A stretch of DNA of 64,000 nucleotides from Sinorhizobium fredii USDA 205 (GCF_001461695.1 NZ_AUTC01000001.1:124001-188000); one strand, 5' to 3'. Numbered from the stretch's first letter, positions 18,638 to 26,232 are shown. Program-made: numbers and translations. Notes: a model not told the origin generated them from the letters alone.

Positions 18638-19735
18638 ATGGGCCGCGAAACAGGGATTTTGGCCGACCGCGCGATTGCCGCGCTGTACGCCTCCGGACGT
18701 CTGAAGAGCGAGAAGGCGCTGGATGATGATCAGATTCAGCCGGCCAGCCTCGATCTTCGCCTCGGATCCAAGGCGTTTCGCGTCCGGGCGAGCTTCATGC
18801 CGGGACCGGCCCATCTCGTTGCCGACAAGCTCGACCGCCTGAAGCTGCATGTCATCGATCTCAGCGCAGGCGCGGTGCTGGAGACCGGCTGCGTCTACAT
18901 CGTGCCGCTGATGGAGAGCCTTTCACTGCCGGAGGGCATGTCCGCCTCCGCCAATCCGAAGAGCTCGACCGGCCGCCTCGATATCTTCACGCGCGTCATC
19001 ACCGATCGGGCACAGGAGTTCGACAAGATCCCGGCCGGCTATAGCGGGCCGCTTTACCTCGAGATCAGCCCGAGAACTTTCCCGATCGTCGTCCGCCGCG
19101 GCTCGCGGCTGTCGCAGATCCGTTTTCGCGTCGGGCACTCGGTTCTCTCCGAACAGGAACTGCTCGGCCTGCACGAAAGCGACGTGCTCGTCGCCAGCGA
19201 GCGGCCCAACATCAGCGGCGGCGGCATCGCACTGTCGATCGACCTCAAGGGCACCGGCCCAGACGGCCTGATCGGCTATCGCGGCAAGCACCACACCTCG
19301 GTGGTCGACGTCGACAAGAAGGCGGAGCACGCCGTCTTCGATTTCTGGGAGCCGCTCTATAGCCGCGGGCGCGACGACCTGATCCTCGATCCGGACGAGT
19401 TCTATATCCTCGTCTCGCGCGAAGCGGTGCATGTGCCGCCGCTCTACGCCGCCGAGATGACGCCCTTCGATCCGCTGGTCGGCGAGTTCCGCGTCCACTA
19501 TGCCGGCTTCTTCGATCCCGGCTTCGGCCACGCCTCGGCCGGCGGCAGCGGCAGCCGCGCCGTCCTCGAAGTTCGCAGCCACGAGGTGCCCTTCATCCTG
19601 GAGCACGGGCAGATCGTCGGCCGGCTGATCTACGAGCACATGCTGGAGCGCCCGGAAGGGCTCTACGGCATCGATCTCGGCTCGAACTATCAGGCGCAGG
19701 GCCTCAAGCTCTCCAAGCATTTTCGCGCCGAGTGA
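18638..19735 (+). CDS. dcd: Double-length 2'-deoxycytidine triphosphate deaminase
   Basis: A 365-residue protein, nearly twice the length of E. coli Dcd (about 193), with two Dcd/dUTPase-like halves. The N half has QPASLDLRLGS, the NPKSSTGRLDIF phosphate loop and LYLEI with the catalytic-type Glu. The C half has GIALSIDLKG, LDPDEFYIL, a FDPGFG turn and AVLEV with a second Glu. The expected reaction is dCTP to dUTP for thymidylate supply. The ATG at 18638 follows AGGAT, and an in-frame ATG at 18626 is the alternative. It is divergent from metZ. Confidence 0.87.
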   Translation: MGRETGILADRAIAALYASGRLKSEKALDDDQIQPASLDLRLGSKAFRVRASFMPGPAHLVADKLDRLKLHVIDLSAGAVLETGCVYIVPLMESLSLPEGMSASANPKSSTGRLDIFTRVITDRAQEFDKIPAGYSGPLYLEISPRTFPIVVRRGSRLSQIRFRVGHSVLSEQELLGLHESDVLVASERPNISGGGIALSIDLKGTGPDGLIGYRGKHHTSVVDVDKKAEHAVFDFWEPLYSRGRDDLILDPDEFYILVSREAVHVPPLYAAEMTPFDPLVGEFRVHYAGFFDPGFGHASAGGSGSRAVLEVRSHEVPFILEHGQIVGRLIYEHMLERPEGLYGIDLGSNYQAQGLKLSKHFRAE

Positions 19736-19785
19736 GCATGAGCGCTTGACAGATCGCGGCGGTTGGGGAAATTTCCGCTTCTGAC

Positions 19786-19860
19786 GCGGGTGTAGTTCAG
19801 TGGTAGAACGCCAGCTTCCCAAGCTTGATGTCGTCGGTTCGATCCCGATCACCCGCTCCA
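19786..19860 (+). tRNA. tRNA-Gly(CCC)
   Basis: The acceptor stem is GCGGGTG/CACCCGC, the D arm GTTC/GAAC, the anticodon loop TTCCCAA, and the T arm GTCGG/CCGAT, with discriminator T and an encoded CCA. The anticodon CCC reads GGG. The anticodon stem CCAGC/GCTTG has one C-T mismatch at the second pair, which is unusual. TTGACA at 19746-19751 could be its -35 element. Confidence 0.93.
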
Positions 19861-19975
19861 TTTTTCCTCCCGTCCGCCAGCCGCTTGGGGGCCGCCGCTT
19901 CTACGCGGGTCCTGCCTATGGTCAGCCCTGCAACGCCCCGCTAAGGTCCGGTCACTGTTCGGGAATCGGATCACA

Positions 19976-20827
19976 ATGACGCGCGCCTTCTTTCAGAAAA
20001 CTATCGGACTGTTCGCCGTCGCGGCCCTGCTCGTCGCCTCCGGGGCGAGCGCTGCGCCGAACGACCTGCCGTTGCTGTTCGATGCACGCGAGCGCATCGC
20101 CAAGCCCGATCTGACCGCCCTGGCGCGGCTGCGTTTCCTCACCACGGTCGATTTTCCGCCCTACAATTTCATCGATCAGTCGGGCAAGCTTTCGGGCTTC
20201 CATGTCGACCTCGCCCGCGAAATCTGCCGCGAGCTGGAGATCGAGGCGAAATGCCAGATCCAGGCGGTGACCTATCCCGAACTGATGCCGGCCCTTGAAC
20301 AGGGCCAGGGCGAAGCAATCGTCGCCGGCATCGCCGTGACGCCGGAACTGCGGCGACGTTTCGCCTTCTCCAGGGCCTTCATGCAAATGCCGGCACGCTT
20401 CGCCCTCAACAGGAAGGCGGCCGACGGCGTCAAGAGCCCCGCCGATCTCGTCGGCAAGCCCATCGGGGCCGTCGCCGGGACGACGCACGAGGCGATGCTG
20501 AAAGCCTTCTTTCCGAAGCTCGAAGCCAAGGCCTATCCCGACCGCGCTGCCTTGCTGAACGCCTTGCGGGAGGGCGCCGTGACGGCCGCCTTCTCCGATG
20601 CCATGCAGCTCTCCTTCTGGGTCTCCGGCAGCGTCGCCGCGGGATGCTGCACTTTGATGGACGGCGCCTATTTCTCTGAGCGCTTCCTGGGCGAGGGGCT
20701 GACGATCATGAACCGCACGACCGAACCGGCTTTGACCCAGGCGATCGACCATGCGCTGCTGGCGCTGTCGCGCAGCGGCAGGCTCGAGGAGATCTACCTG
20801 CGCTATTTTCCGAACGGCATTTATTGA
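19976..20827 (+). CDS. Periplasmic amino-acid-type solute-binding protein
   Basis: A 283-residue family 3 (SBP_bac_3) extracellular binding protein. The signal peptide spans residues 1-26 (..LLVASGASA/AP). The mature part has LRFLTTVDFPPYNFIDQSGKLSGFHVDLAREICRE, the usual lobe I opening, and later AIVAGIAVTPELRRRFAFSRAF. No permease or ATPase gene is adjacent, so it is an orphan binding protein or acts with a transporter elsewhere. The ligand is unknown, with polar amino acids or a related small molecule likely. Confidence 0.87.
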   Translation: MTRAFFQKTIGLFAVAALLVASGASAAPNDLPLLFDARERIAKPDLTALARLRFLTTVDFPPYNFIDQSGKLSGFHVDLAREICRELEIEAKCQIQAVTYPELMPALEQGQGEAIVAGIAVTPELRRRFAFSRAFMQMPARFALNRKAADGVKSPADLVGKPIGAVAGTTHEAMLKAFFPKLEAKAYPDRAALLNALREGAVTAAFSDAMQLSFWVSGSVAAGCCTLMDGAYFSERFLGEGLTIMNRTTEPALTQAIDHALLALSRSGRLEEIYLRYFPNGIY

Positions 20828-20847
20828 CCGGAGGGATGCCGTCGCCG

Positions 20848-20952
20848 CTACAGCGCCGTGCGTCTTTTTCAGACGCACAAAGGTCGCTGTAGCACTTTGA
20901 ATTGCTGCATGTTTTTGTCCTTAAATCGAAAACGATTTAAGGAAACATGCAG
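20848..20952 (+). repeat. RIME-type mosaic element, full copy
   Basis: Two large palindromes in tandem. The first begins CTACAGCG and ends CGCTGTAG around a second inner inverted repeat (GTGCGTCT/AGACGCAC). The second begins CTGCATG, contains CTTAAATCG/CGATTTAAG, and ends CATGCAG. The length (105 bp) and the two-palindrome build agree with the Rhizobium intergenic mosaic element RIME1. It lies between the solute-binding protein gene and the TerB-like gene and may act as their shared transcription stop. Confidence 0.85.
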
Positions 20953-20958
20953 TAGCGG

Positions 20959-21369
20959 CTACTTGCGAAAGCGGGCGAGGGCGCCCCGTTCGATCGCCGC
21001 GCAGGTGAGCTTGTCGAGGGCGAGGCGGTCGCGCAACAGCTGCAGCAGCCGGATTTCCTCGGTGCGGATGCGCTGGTCGGCGGCGGCGATCTCGACGGCA
21101 AGCGCATAGGCGGTTTCGTAGTGCCGCTGCGGCAGCGATTCGCGAACCATTTCGAGCGTGACGTCGAGCCCCTCGGGAGCGGCAAGCTGGGCCGCGCACT
21201 CGCGGCCGATATGGATCAGCCGATCCTCGTCGAAACCGTCGAAGGCCGGCAGGAAACGCACCAGCCCGCCGATCCGCGCGAATTCGTCATCGCTCATGCT
21301 CCTGTCCACGGCCGACATCATGACCATGACATAGACAAGGGCTTCGTGCTGGCTGAGGCTTGCGGACAT
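20959..21369 (-). CDS. TerB-like (tellurite resistance TerB family) protein
   Basis: A 136-residue all-helical protein with the TerB fold pattern: two repeats containing acidic motifs (SAVDRSMSDDEFARIGGL and AAADQRIRTEEIRLLQLLRD), reminiscent of the conserved D/E-bearing helices of the family. The genomic role of stand-alone TerB proteins is unclear, and tellurite resistance itself is not implied. The stop lies 7 bp from the RIME element. Confidence 0.75.
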   Translation of the reverse strand: MSASLSQHEALVYVMVMMSAVDRSMSDDEFARIGGLVRFLPAFDGFDEDRLIHIGRECAAQLAAPEGLDVTLEMVRESLPQRHYETAYALAVEIAAADQRIRTEEIRLLQLLRDRLALDKLTCAAIERGALARFRK

Positions 21370-21417
21370 CGGTTCTCCCGGGACTGGTGGCGCTGAGTTA
21401 GGGATTTGCGGCCGGGC

Positions 21418-22233
21418 TTACAAGTCCGGCGCGGGCTCGCCGAAGTCCATGCCGCCTGCGGGCTCCTCGATCACCGGAGGCCTGCGGCGCAAGTCACGCG
21501 GGTCATCGCCGTAGAAACCGCGCCTGGCGTTTCGTGCGTCTTCGGCTTTCGCTTCGAGCGGGGTGCCGGGCAGGGGCGTGGCCCAGCCGTTCGTGACCAA
21601 CCATTCGGCCACATTCATGTTGCCGACCGTGCAGCTTGCGGCGGGCGAGCCTTCGGTCTTCTCGTCGATCTGATCGCAGACGAGAGCCCGCCCCCTCAGG
21701 AAATTGCGGAAGGCCGTGCGCGCGACCATGCCGCAGGGCCAGCTCTTGCCGGCCCCCTCGCAGACCCTATCCGCCTTCTCCGGCTTGATGTCCTTGATCT
21801 GCAGCGTCGTGTCGCCGTTCTGGACGACGCCGGCGGCAAGTGCGACGGCTCGGTTCAACACGAGGGGCGTCGCCTTCTTCTCGGACGGCGCGGAGAGAGG
21901 CGGCCGCGGCGCAATCCGTTCAAGCGGTTTGGCAACACCTTCTTCCGGGATAGCGAAAAGGTTGGGGTCGACCGGCCGCACCGGCGTCCTGGAGGTCTTG
22001 GCGGCAGCCTCCGCTTCGGCGGGCGGCGGCGCCGGCTCGGCTGGAGGCTCCTCCGCCGGAACGGGCTCCTCGGCCGGTTCTTCGATCGCGGCGGCGTCCG
22101 GCGTCTCGAGCACGAAATCGGGCGTGGCGGCGCTCTCGCGGCCGCGGATGGAAGCGGCCCCGCCGAGCAGGATGGCGGCGTAAAGGACGAGGGCGGCGAG
22201 CCCGCCAGCGATGGAGATGAACTGCGGCCGCAT
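21418..22233 (-). CDS. Membrane-anchored, probably inactive SNase-like protein
   Basis: A 271-residue protein. An N-terminal transmembrane helix (about residues 8-27) is followed by a Pro/Ala/Glu-rich linker (45-75) and a C-terminal thermonuclease-like (SNase) domain (about 140-250), recognisable from CGMVARTAFRNFLRGRALVCD, NVAEWLVTNGWA and AKAEDARNARRGFYGD. The catalytic positions of active SNases look lost. The usual RLxGIDAPE turn reads QIKDIKPEK, and no Arg is seen where YGRxVA is expected. A structural or binding role is inferred. It lies 12 bp downstream of the LexA/CI-like gene on the same strand, probably one transcript. Confidence 0.7.
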   Translation of the reverse strand: MRPQFISIAGGLAALVLYAAILLGGAASIRGRESAATPDFVLETPDAAAIEEPAEEPVPAEEPPAEPAPPPAEAEAAAKTSRTPVRPVDPNLFAIPEEGVAKPLERIAPRPPLSAPSEKKATPLVLNRAVALAAGVVQNGDTTLQIKDIKPEKADRVCEGAGKSWPCGMVARTAFRNFLRGRALVCDQIDEKTEGSPAASCTVGNMNVAEWLVTNGWATPLPGTPLEAKAEDARNARRGFYGDDPRDLRRRPPVIEEPAGGMDFGEPAPDL

Positions 22234-22245
22234 CTTGACGCTATC

Positions 22246-22899
22246 CTATTGGCTGGCCCAGACGATCCGGGCAATCCATTCGACGTCTTTCATCTCGAAA
22301 CTGCGGTTCGGGTGGTCGGGATTGAGCGACAGAAGCTCGACGCCGCGCGACGTCTGCCGTGCCAGGATCTTCGCCATCACCTCGCCCTCGCGGCTCTTGA
22401 GCACAACGCGGTCGCCGCGGCGCACCTGCGCTCCCGGATCGACGATCAGCACGTCCCCGTCGCGGTAAAGCGGCAGCATGCTGTCGCCCTGGACCTCCAA
22501 GGCATAGACGCTGGACTTGCTCTGCGGCGCGACCGGAAATTCGACCTCGTCCCAACCCTGGCCGACGGGAAACCCGCCATCGTCGAAAAAGCCGCCCGCG
22601 CCGGCCTGCGCGAAGCCGATGAGCGGAATACCGGCAGCCGGCGGGCCGGCGCGCGACGATGTTCCGCCTCCGGATTGCAGGAGCGCCATGAACTGGTCGA
22701 TCGTCGCGCCGGTCGCCTCGAGGATCTTCGAAATCGATTCCGTCGACGGCCAGCGGTCGCGACCGTCAGGCGACTGGCGCTTCGACTTGTTGAAGGAGGT
22801 CGGATCGAGGCCGGCGCGGCGTGCAAGGCCGGACGGCGAGAGCTGATGGCGCTCCGCCAGCGCGTCGATCGCCCGCCAGATGCTGTTATGTGAAAGCAT
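22246..22899 (-). CDS. LexA/CI-like repressor with S24 peptidase domain
   Basis: A 217-residue protein. An XRE-type helix-turn-helix (about residues 8-70, LSPSGLARRAGLDPTSFNKSKR, then ISKILEATGATIDQF) joins a C-terminal S24 domain with catalytic Ser140 in GDSMLPLY and Lys177 in EVMAKIL. The spacing of 37 equals that of LexA (Ser119-Lys156). A possible Ala-Gly self-cleavage site lies in FAQAGAGG. It is therefore likely a self-cleaving repressor, perhaps triggered by RecA. ATG 22899 was chosen, and an in-frame GTG six codons earlier is possible. No phage genes are nearby, and the SNase-like gene follows it. Confidence 0.85.
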   Translation of the reverse strand: MLSHNSIWRAIDALAERHQLSPSGLARRAGLDPTSFNKSKRQSPDGRDRWPSTESISKILEATGATIDQFMALLQSGGGTSSRAGPPAAGIPLIGFAQAGAGGFFDDGGFPVGQGWDEVEFPVAPQSKSSVYALEVQGDSMLPLYRDGDVLIVDPGAQVRRGDRVVLKSREGEVMAKILARQTSRGVELLSLNPDHPNRSFEMKDVEWIARIVWASQ

Positions 22900-23055
22900 G
22901 TCGTTCGACCCTGCCACAGTGCGGCGCCGCGGACCAACTGCAGGCGACGTCGCACCCGCTTCCGCCTCATCGTACCTTAACGAGGCGGGGAACCGCCGTA
23001 AAGAACAGGCAGGAAAATAGTCCTGTGTTTGCGATAAGTGACGCCCACGACGGGC

Positions 23056-23580
23056 TCATGAACCGGCGTTGGCGGGTTCCCGTTCCTTGGCCTTGCGGGT
23101 CATGACCTCTTCATAGGCCGCCTGCAGCGTCTGGCGCACGGATGGACCGTCCGATGCACGGGACACGCCGAGATGTTCGGCCCTGAGCTCGTCCATGAAG
23201 CGTTCCCAAAGAACCGGGCCGCCCTCCTCCATGAGCTGGGCGCGGATGCTCAATTCCTCGCTGACCGGCAGATAACGTCGGCCCCAGGCGCCAAGATGCG
23301 CCATGATCGGCACCAGCGCGATCGCCATCTCGGTCAGGCTGTAGATCGCCTTCTGCTTGTGGCTCGGATCGTCGCGCTTCGTCAGCATGCCGATTTCGAG
23401 GAGCGTCTTCAGACGGTCGGCGAGGATGTTGGAGGAAATGCCTTCCTGTGATCGCAAGAGCTCGCGGAAGTGGCGTTTGCCGCCGAAGATCATGTCGCGA
23501 ATGATCAGGAGGCTCCATTTGTCGCCGAAGACTTCGAGCGAGAGATTGATGGGGCAGGCGGAGCGGTGATCGTCAATCAT
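23056..23580 (-). CDS. HxlR-family transcriptional regulator
   Basis: A winged-helix regulator with the family signature CPINLSLEVFGDKWSLLIIRDMIFGGKRHFRELLRS, followed by ISSNILADRLKTLLEIGMLTKR. With the start MIDDHRSACP it has 174 residues. Earlier in-frame starts (ATG 23646, TTG 23673) would add residues that other family members lack, so the start is uncertain. It is divergent from the SRPBCC gene and probably regulates it and itself from the AT-rich intergenic region. Confidence 0.85.
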   Translation of the reverse strand: MIDDHRSACPINLSLEVFGDKWSLLIIRDMIFGGKRHFRELLRSQEGISSNILADRLKTLLEIGMLTKRDDPSHKQKAIYSLTEMAIALVPIMAHLGAWGRRYLPVSEELSIRAQLMEEGGPVLWERFMDELRAEHLGVSRASDGPSVRQTLQAAYEEVMTRKAKEREPANAGS

Positions 23581-23757
23581 TCTGGTCTCTGTATCGGGAG
23601 CCGGATGCGGACAGGCAATTTCCTCATCCTTCAAAACTGCTTGCATTATTGCAGCAGTAACATTACAGTGCAACTGCTTTCAAAATGATATCAGTAATTG
23701 CGGCGCGGCGCAGTCATCGGCCGCCCATCAACGGGGAATGTCAAGGAGGACCACGCC

Positions 23758-24231
23758 ATGACCACGACTTCCGTCGAGCATGCAAGTTTTACGATCGAGC
23801 GCCGCTTCAAGGCGTCCCCGGAACGGGTGTTCGGCGCCTTTGCCGACCCCGGCGCGCATGACCGCTGGTTCGTCAAGGCCGACAATTGGCCGGTGGCGGA
23901 ATACAGCCACGACTTCCGCGTCGGCGGCCGGGAAGCCGGACGCTTCAGCCAAGACGGCAAGACCTTCTATTTCAACGAGACCGTCTATCTCGACATCGTC
24001 GAGAACCGCCGTGTCATCTCGGCCTATACGATGGCCAAGGATGACCGGCCGATTTCCGCTTCGATCGCCACCGTCGAGCTGGTGCCGGAAGGCAGCGGCA
24101 CACGCGTCGTCTTTACGGAGCAGGCCGCCTTTCTCGATGGGCTCGACCAGGTCGAATATCGCCGCAGCGGCTGGGAGCAACTGATCGGGGCCCTCGCGGC
24201 CGAGCTTGGCGAGAAGGCCGACGCCGCCTGA
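23758..24231 (+). CDS. SRPBCC (AHSA1-like) domain protein
   Basis: A 157-residue START/SRPBCC fold protein of the AHSA1 group, with the typical opening FTIERRFKASPERVFGAFADP and a C-terminal helix (RRSGWEQLIGALAAEL). Such proteins bind hydrophobic ligands and are often paired with HxlR- or ArsR-type regulators, as here. The ATG at 23758 has a strong AAGGAGG, and the open frame to 23698 lacks support. The ligand is unknown. Confidence 0.85.
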   Translation: MTTTSVEHASFTIERRFKASPERVFGAFADPGAHDRWFVKADNWPVAEYSHDFRVGGREAGRFSQDGKTFYFNETVYLDIVENRRVISAYTMAKDDRPISASIATVELVPEGSGTRVVFTEQAAFLDGLDQVEYRRSGWEQLIGALAAELGEKADAA

Positions 24232-24249
24232 GCGGGCAAAGGCCTCGCT

Positions 24250-24831
24250 TCAGATCATCGACGCAAGCGCGCTGCCGGCGATGCCGAAGGAGAAGGCGAC
24301 AAGGCAGGCGGCGGCGATGCGCCGCGGCAGGCGTGGGCCGACCGGCCGCCTCGGCAGTAGCGCCAGAAGGGTGCCGGTGGCAATCCACAGCGAGCCGGCA
24401 CCAAGCGTCAGCGCCGCAAAGCCGAGAAGCCAGGGCAGCATAGCTTGAAGCCCGACCTGGGGCATGATGACGAGCGCAATGATCAGCGCCTTCGGGTTGA
24501 GGAGAGTGGTGACGAAGATCTGGCCGGGGGCGATCGGCCGCTCGCTTGCGCCATGCGCCTTCATCGTCCAGAGCGCATGCGCCATGAAGAGGATCCAGCC
24601 GGCAGCGGCGAGCTTCAGCACGAGGCCAATCGAGGGATGCGCGGAAAGCAGCGGCGCCGCCAGAACTGCCACCGGAACGATCACCGTCAGATAGCCGGCG
24701 AGTTCGCCGAGAAGCAGAGGCAAGGAGCGGCGCATGCCGACCGCCGCGCCGGAAAGCCACAACAGCGTGTTGGTCGGGCCGGGGGTTGCGAGCAGAAGCA
24801 GGATGGCAAGGGCGAAGGTGAGCGGCTGCAT
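24250..24831 (-). CDS. LysE/RhtB-type translocator
   Basis: A 193-residue membrane protein with about six hydrophobic segments and the family opening LLLATPGPTNTLLWLSGAAVG, where the GP..N motif is characteristic of LysE exporters. It is expected to export amino acids or related metabolites. It is convergent with the SRPBCC gene. A perfect FNR/FixK-type palindrome lies about 67 bp upstream of the start, which suggests oxygen-dependent expression. The substrate cannot be deduced. Confidence 0.85.
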   Translation of the reverse strand: MQPLTFALAILLLLATPGPTNTLLWLSGAAVGMRRSLPLLLGELAGYLTVIVPVAVLAAPLLSAHPSIGLVLKLAAAGWILFMAHALWTMKAHGASERPIAPGQIFVTTLLNPKALIIALVIMPQVGLQAMLPWLLGFAALTLGAGSLWIATGTLLALLPRRPVGPRLPRRIAAACLVAFSFGIAGSALASMI

Positions 24832-24891
24832 GATTGGTGCTGTCGTTGCTGTCTCTTCTCATCCTCTTAGCTCACCGGTTAGCGCGCGGAC

Positions 24892-24905
24892 TTGATCTTG
24901 GTCAA
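24892..24905 (-). promoter_or_regulatory. FNR/FixK-type box upstream of the LysE-type gene
   Basis: TTGAT-CTTG-GTCAA satisfies the anaerobox pattern TTGAY-N4-RTCAA at every fixed position. Its centre is 67 bp before the LysE-family start, and it lies in the 106-bp gap between that gene and the upstream small gene. A class II position (-41.5) would put the transcript start about 26 bp before the ATG. Confidence 0.5.
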
Positions 24906-24937
24906 CCACTCTCGCCCGGGAGGGACGAAAGGCGACG

Positions 24938-25234
24938 TCAGCCCCTGTGCAGCCGGATCGGCCGTGTCTTCTCCCGCACGATCTCTCCCTTTGCCTCGAG
25001 GTCGAGCTGCACGGTTTTCGACCACCAGGAGACGCCCTTGCCGCCCGGAAATCGCTGTTCCGGCAGATGAGCGAAGATCCGCTCGCGAATATCGGCCAGC
25101 GTCAGCCCGGGCGCTTGCGAGGGAATCACCGCGAGCAGGGCGATTTTCATCGCCGCATACATATCGGCGTCGACCGAAGTGGTCTTGCCGGGTCGGATGA
25201 CGTTTTCGACAACAATCCTGTTGGGCTTCGACAT
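24938..25234 (-). CDS. Small conserved hypothetical protein (DUF6958-like)
   Basis: A 98-residue soluble protein (MSKPNRIVVENVIRPGKTTSVDA..) with no catalytic motif that I recognise. It has a central helical part (MYAAMKIALLAVIP..LTLADIRERIFAHLP) and a WWSKTVQLDLEAKGEI segment resembling a winged-helix-like fold. The family name DUF6958 is from memory. The ATG at 25234 follows GGAGCAACC, and the longer frame to 25303 is not supported. It is followed on the same strand by the LysE-type gene. Confidence 0.65.
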   Translation of the reverse strand: MSKPNRIVVENVIRPGKTTSVDADMYAAMKIALLAVIPSQAPGLTLADIRERIFAHLPEQRFPGGKGVSWWSKTVQLDLEAKGEIVREKTRPIRLHRG

Positions 25235-25324
25235 GGTTGCTCCTCCAGTTCGCGTCCCAAGGACGATCGAGCGAGGCGGCTGCCGACGCGGGGCCATTTC
25301 CAATCGTACACCCCAACGAAAAAA

Positions 25325-25366
25325 GGCCGCACCCCTCGGTGCCAGCCCCTAACCGAAATGTGGAAT
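25325..25366 (+). repeat. Left inverted repeat of the AAC(6')-like unit
   Basis: This begins GGCCGCACC and ends with the 26-bp core GCCAGCCCCTAAC..GTGGAAT. The same core is found inverted at 26060-26085 with one mismatch, and the outer GGCCGCACC also recurs inverted at 26091-26099. The segment also contains its own small hairpin (GCACCCCTCGGTGC). Confidence 0.8.
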
Positions 25367-25519
25367 CCAAGTAGATACTGGTGCCGAATCCCCTTGTGGC
25401 ATGGGTGTTTGGGGCGGTTTATCTTGCTGGAAATATCTTCGTGAAGCATTCTGCGCACTCGCCTGTCGCAAAACCGTCGCTTTAATTGGGATTTTTTTGC
25501 GACAAGAAGGGAACCGCAT

Positions 25520-25972
25520 ATGGAATCGATTATTGAGATTGGGACTATAAAAGATGTTGAGTCATGGGCGCAGCTTCGCGTTGCGCTATGGCCGCATCAC
25601 TCGCTTGAAGATCATCGAGCTGAGTTGGGCCGGGCGTTTCTTTCAGAAAGTGGAGAAGCCGTCGCGTTCATCGCTCGAAATGCTGCGAATGAAGCTGTCG
25701 GGTTTGCTGAGGCCACTTTGCGACATGATTATGTGAATGGATGCAGCAGCTCGCCCGTTCTATTCCTCGAAGGGATTTATGTCCGGCCCGTTGACAGGCG
25801 AAAGGGTATCGCACGATTGCTTTGCAATACCGTTGCCGATTGGGGGAAGTCGCTTGGGTGTGTTGAGTTTGGCTCTGACGCGCTGCTTGAGAATTCAGCC
25901 AGCCATGCGCTCCATACCGCTTTAGGATTTGAGGAGACACAGCGCGTCGTGTTCTTCCGAAAGCCACTGTAG
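25520..25972 (+). CDS. AAC(6')-type aminoglycoside N-acetyltransferase-like GNAT
   Basis: A 150-residue GNAT enzyme that resembles chromosomal AAC(6')-I enzymes along its length: LRVALWPHHSLEDH near the N-terminus, RHDYVNGCSSSPVLFLEGIYVRPVDRRKGIARLL around the acetyl-CoA site, and the C-terminal SDALLENSASHALHTALGFEETQRVVFFRKPL. These enzymes acetylate the 6' amine of aminoglycosides, although many chromosomal members have other natural substrates. The ATG at 25520 has AAGAAGGG upstream. The gene is visibly more AT-rich than its neighbours and is framed by inverted repeats of about 40 bp, which suggests acquisition as a unit. Transport or resistance phenotype is inference. Confidence 0.85.
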   Translation: MESIIEIGTIKDVESWAQLRVALWPHHSLEDHRAELGRAFLSESGEAVAFIARNAANEAVGFAEATLRHDYVNGCSSSPVLFLEGIYVRPVDRRKGIARLLCNTVADWGKSLGCVEFGSDALLENSASHALHTALGFEETQRVVFFRKPL

Positions 25973-26059
25973 GCCGGTGTTGCCTTCCACGAGGATGGTT
26001 TGCCGCGAAACTCACTCGCAAAAGTTGGAGTTTCGCGACAGATACTTGCTACAGAAAGT

Positions 26060-26099
26060 ATTCCACATTTCAGTTAGGGGCTGGCCCCTCGGTGCGGCC
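26060..26099 (-). repeat. Right inverted repeat of the AAC(6')-like unit
   Basis: The reverse complement of this segment repeats the left arm at 25325-25366, with a 26-bp core (one mismatch) and an outer GGCCGCACC. Between core and outer part the two arms differ by small indels. A RIME element begins 20 bp further right. Confidence 0.8.
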
Positions 26100-26119
26100 C
26101 TCGCATATTTCGTCGGCTA

Positions 26120-26223
26120 CTGCATGTCTCCTTAAATCGACCTCGACTTAAGGACAAAGACATGCAGCAAATCAAAGTGCTACAGCGACCTTTGCGCGTC
26201 TGATAAGACGCGCGGCGCTGTAG
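26120..26223 (-). repeat. RIME-type mosaic element, full copy, inverted
   Basis: The same two-palindrome element as at 20848-20952, in the opposite orientation. CTGCATG..CATGCAG with CTTAAATCG/CGACTTAAG comes first, then GCTACAGCG..CGCTGTAG with TGCGCGTCT/AGACGCGCG. It ends 10 bp before the stop of the FadJ-like gene. Confidence 0.85.
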
Positions 26224-26232
26224 GGCAGGCGG

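Noticed and set aside
23640..23700. Short palindrome GTAA-CA-TTAC as HxlR operator
   Set aside because: Ten bases with 4-bp arms is too little in this AT-rich region, although an operator somewhere here is likely.
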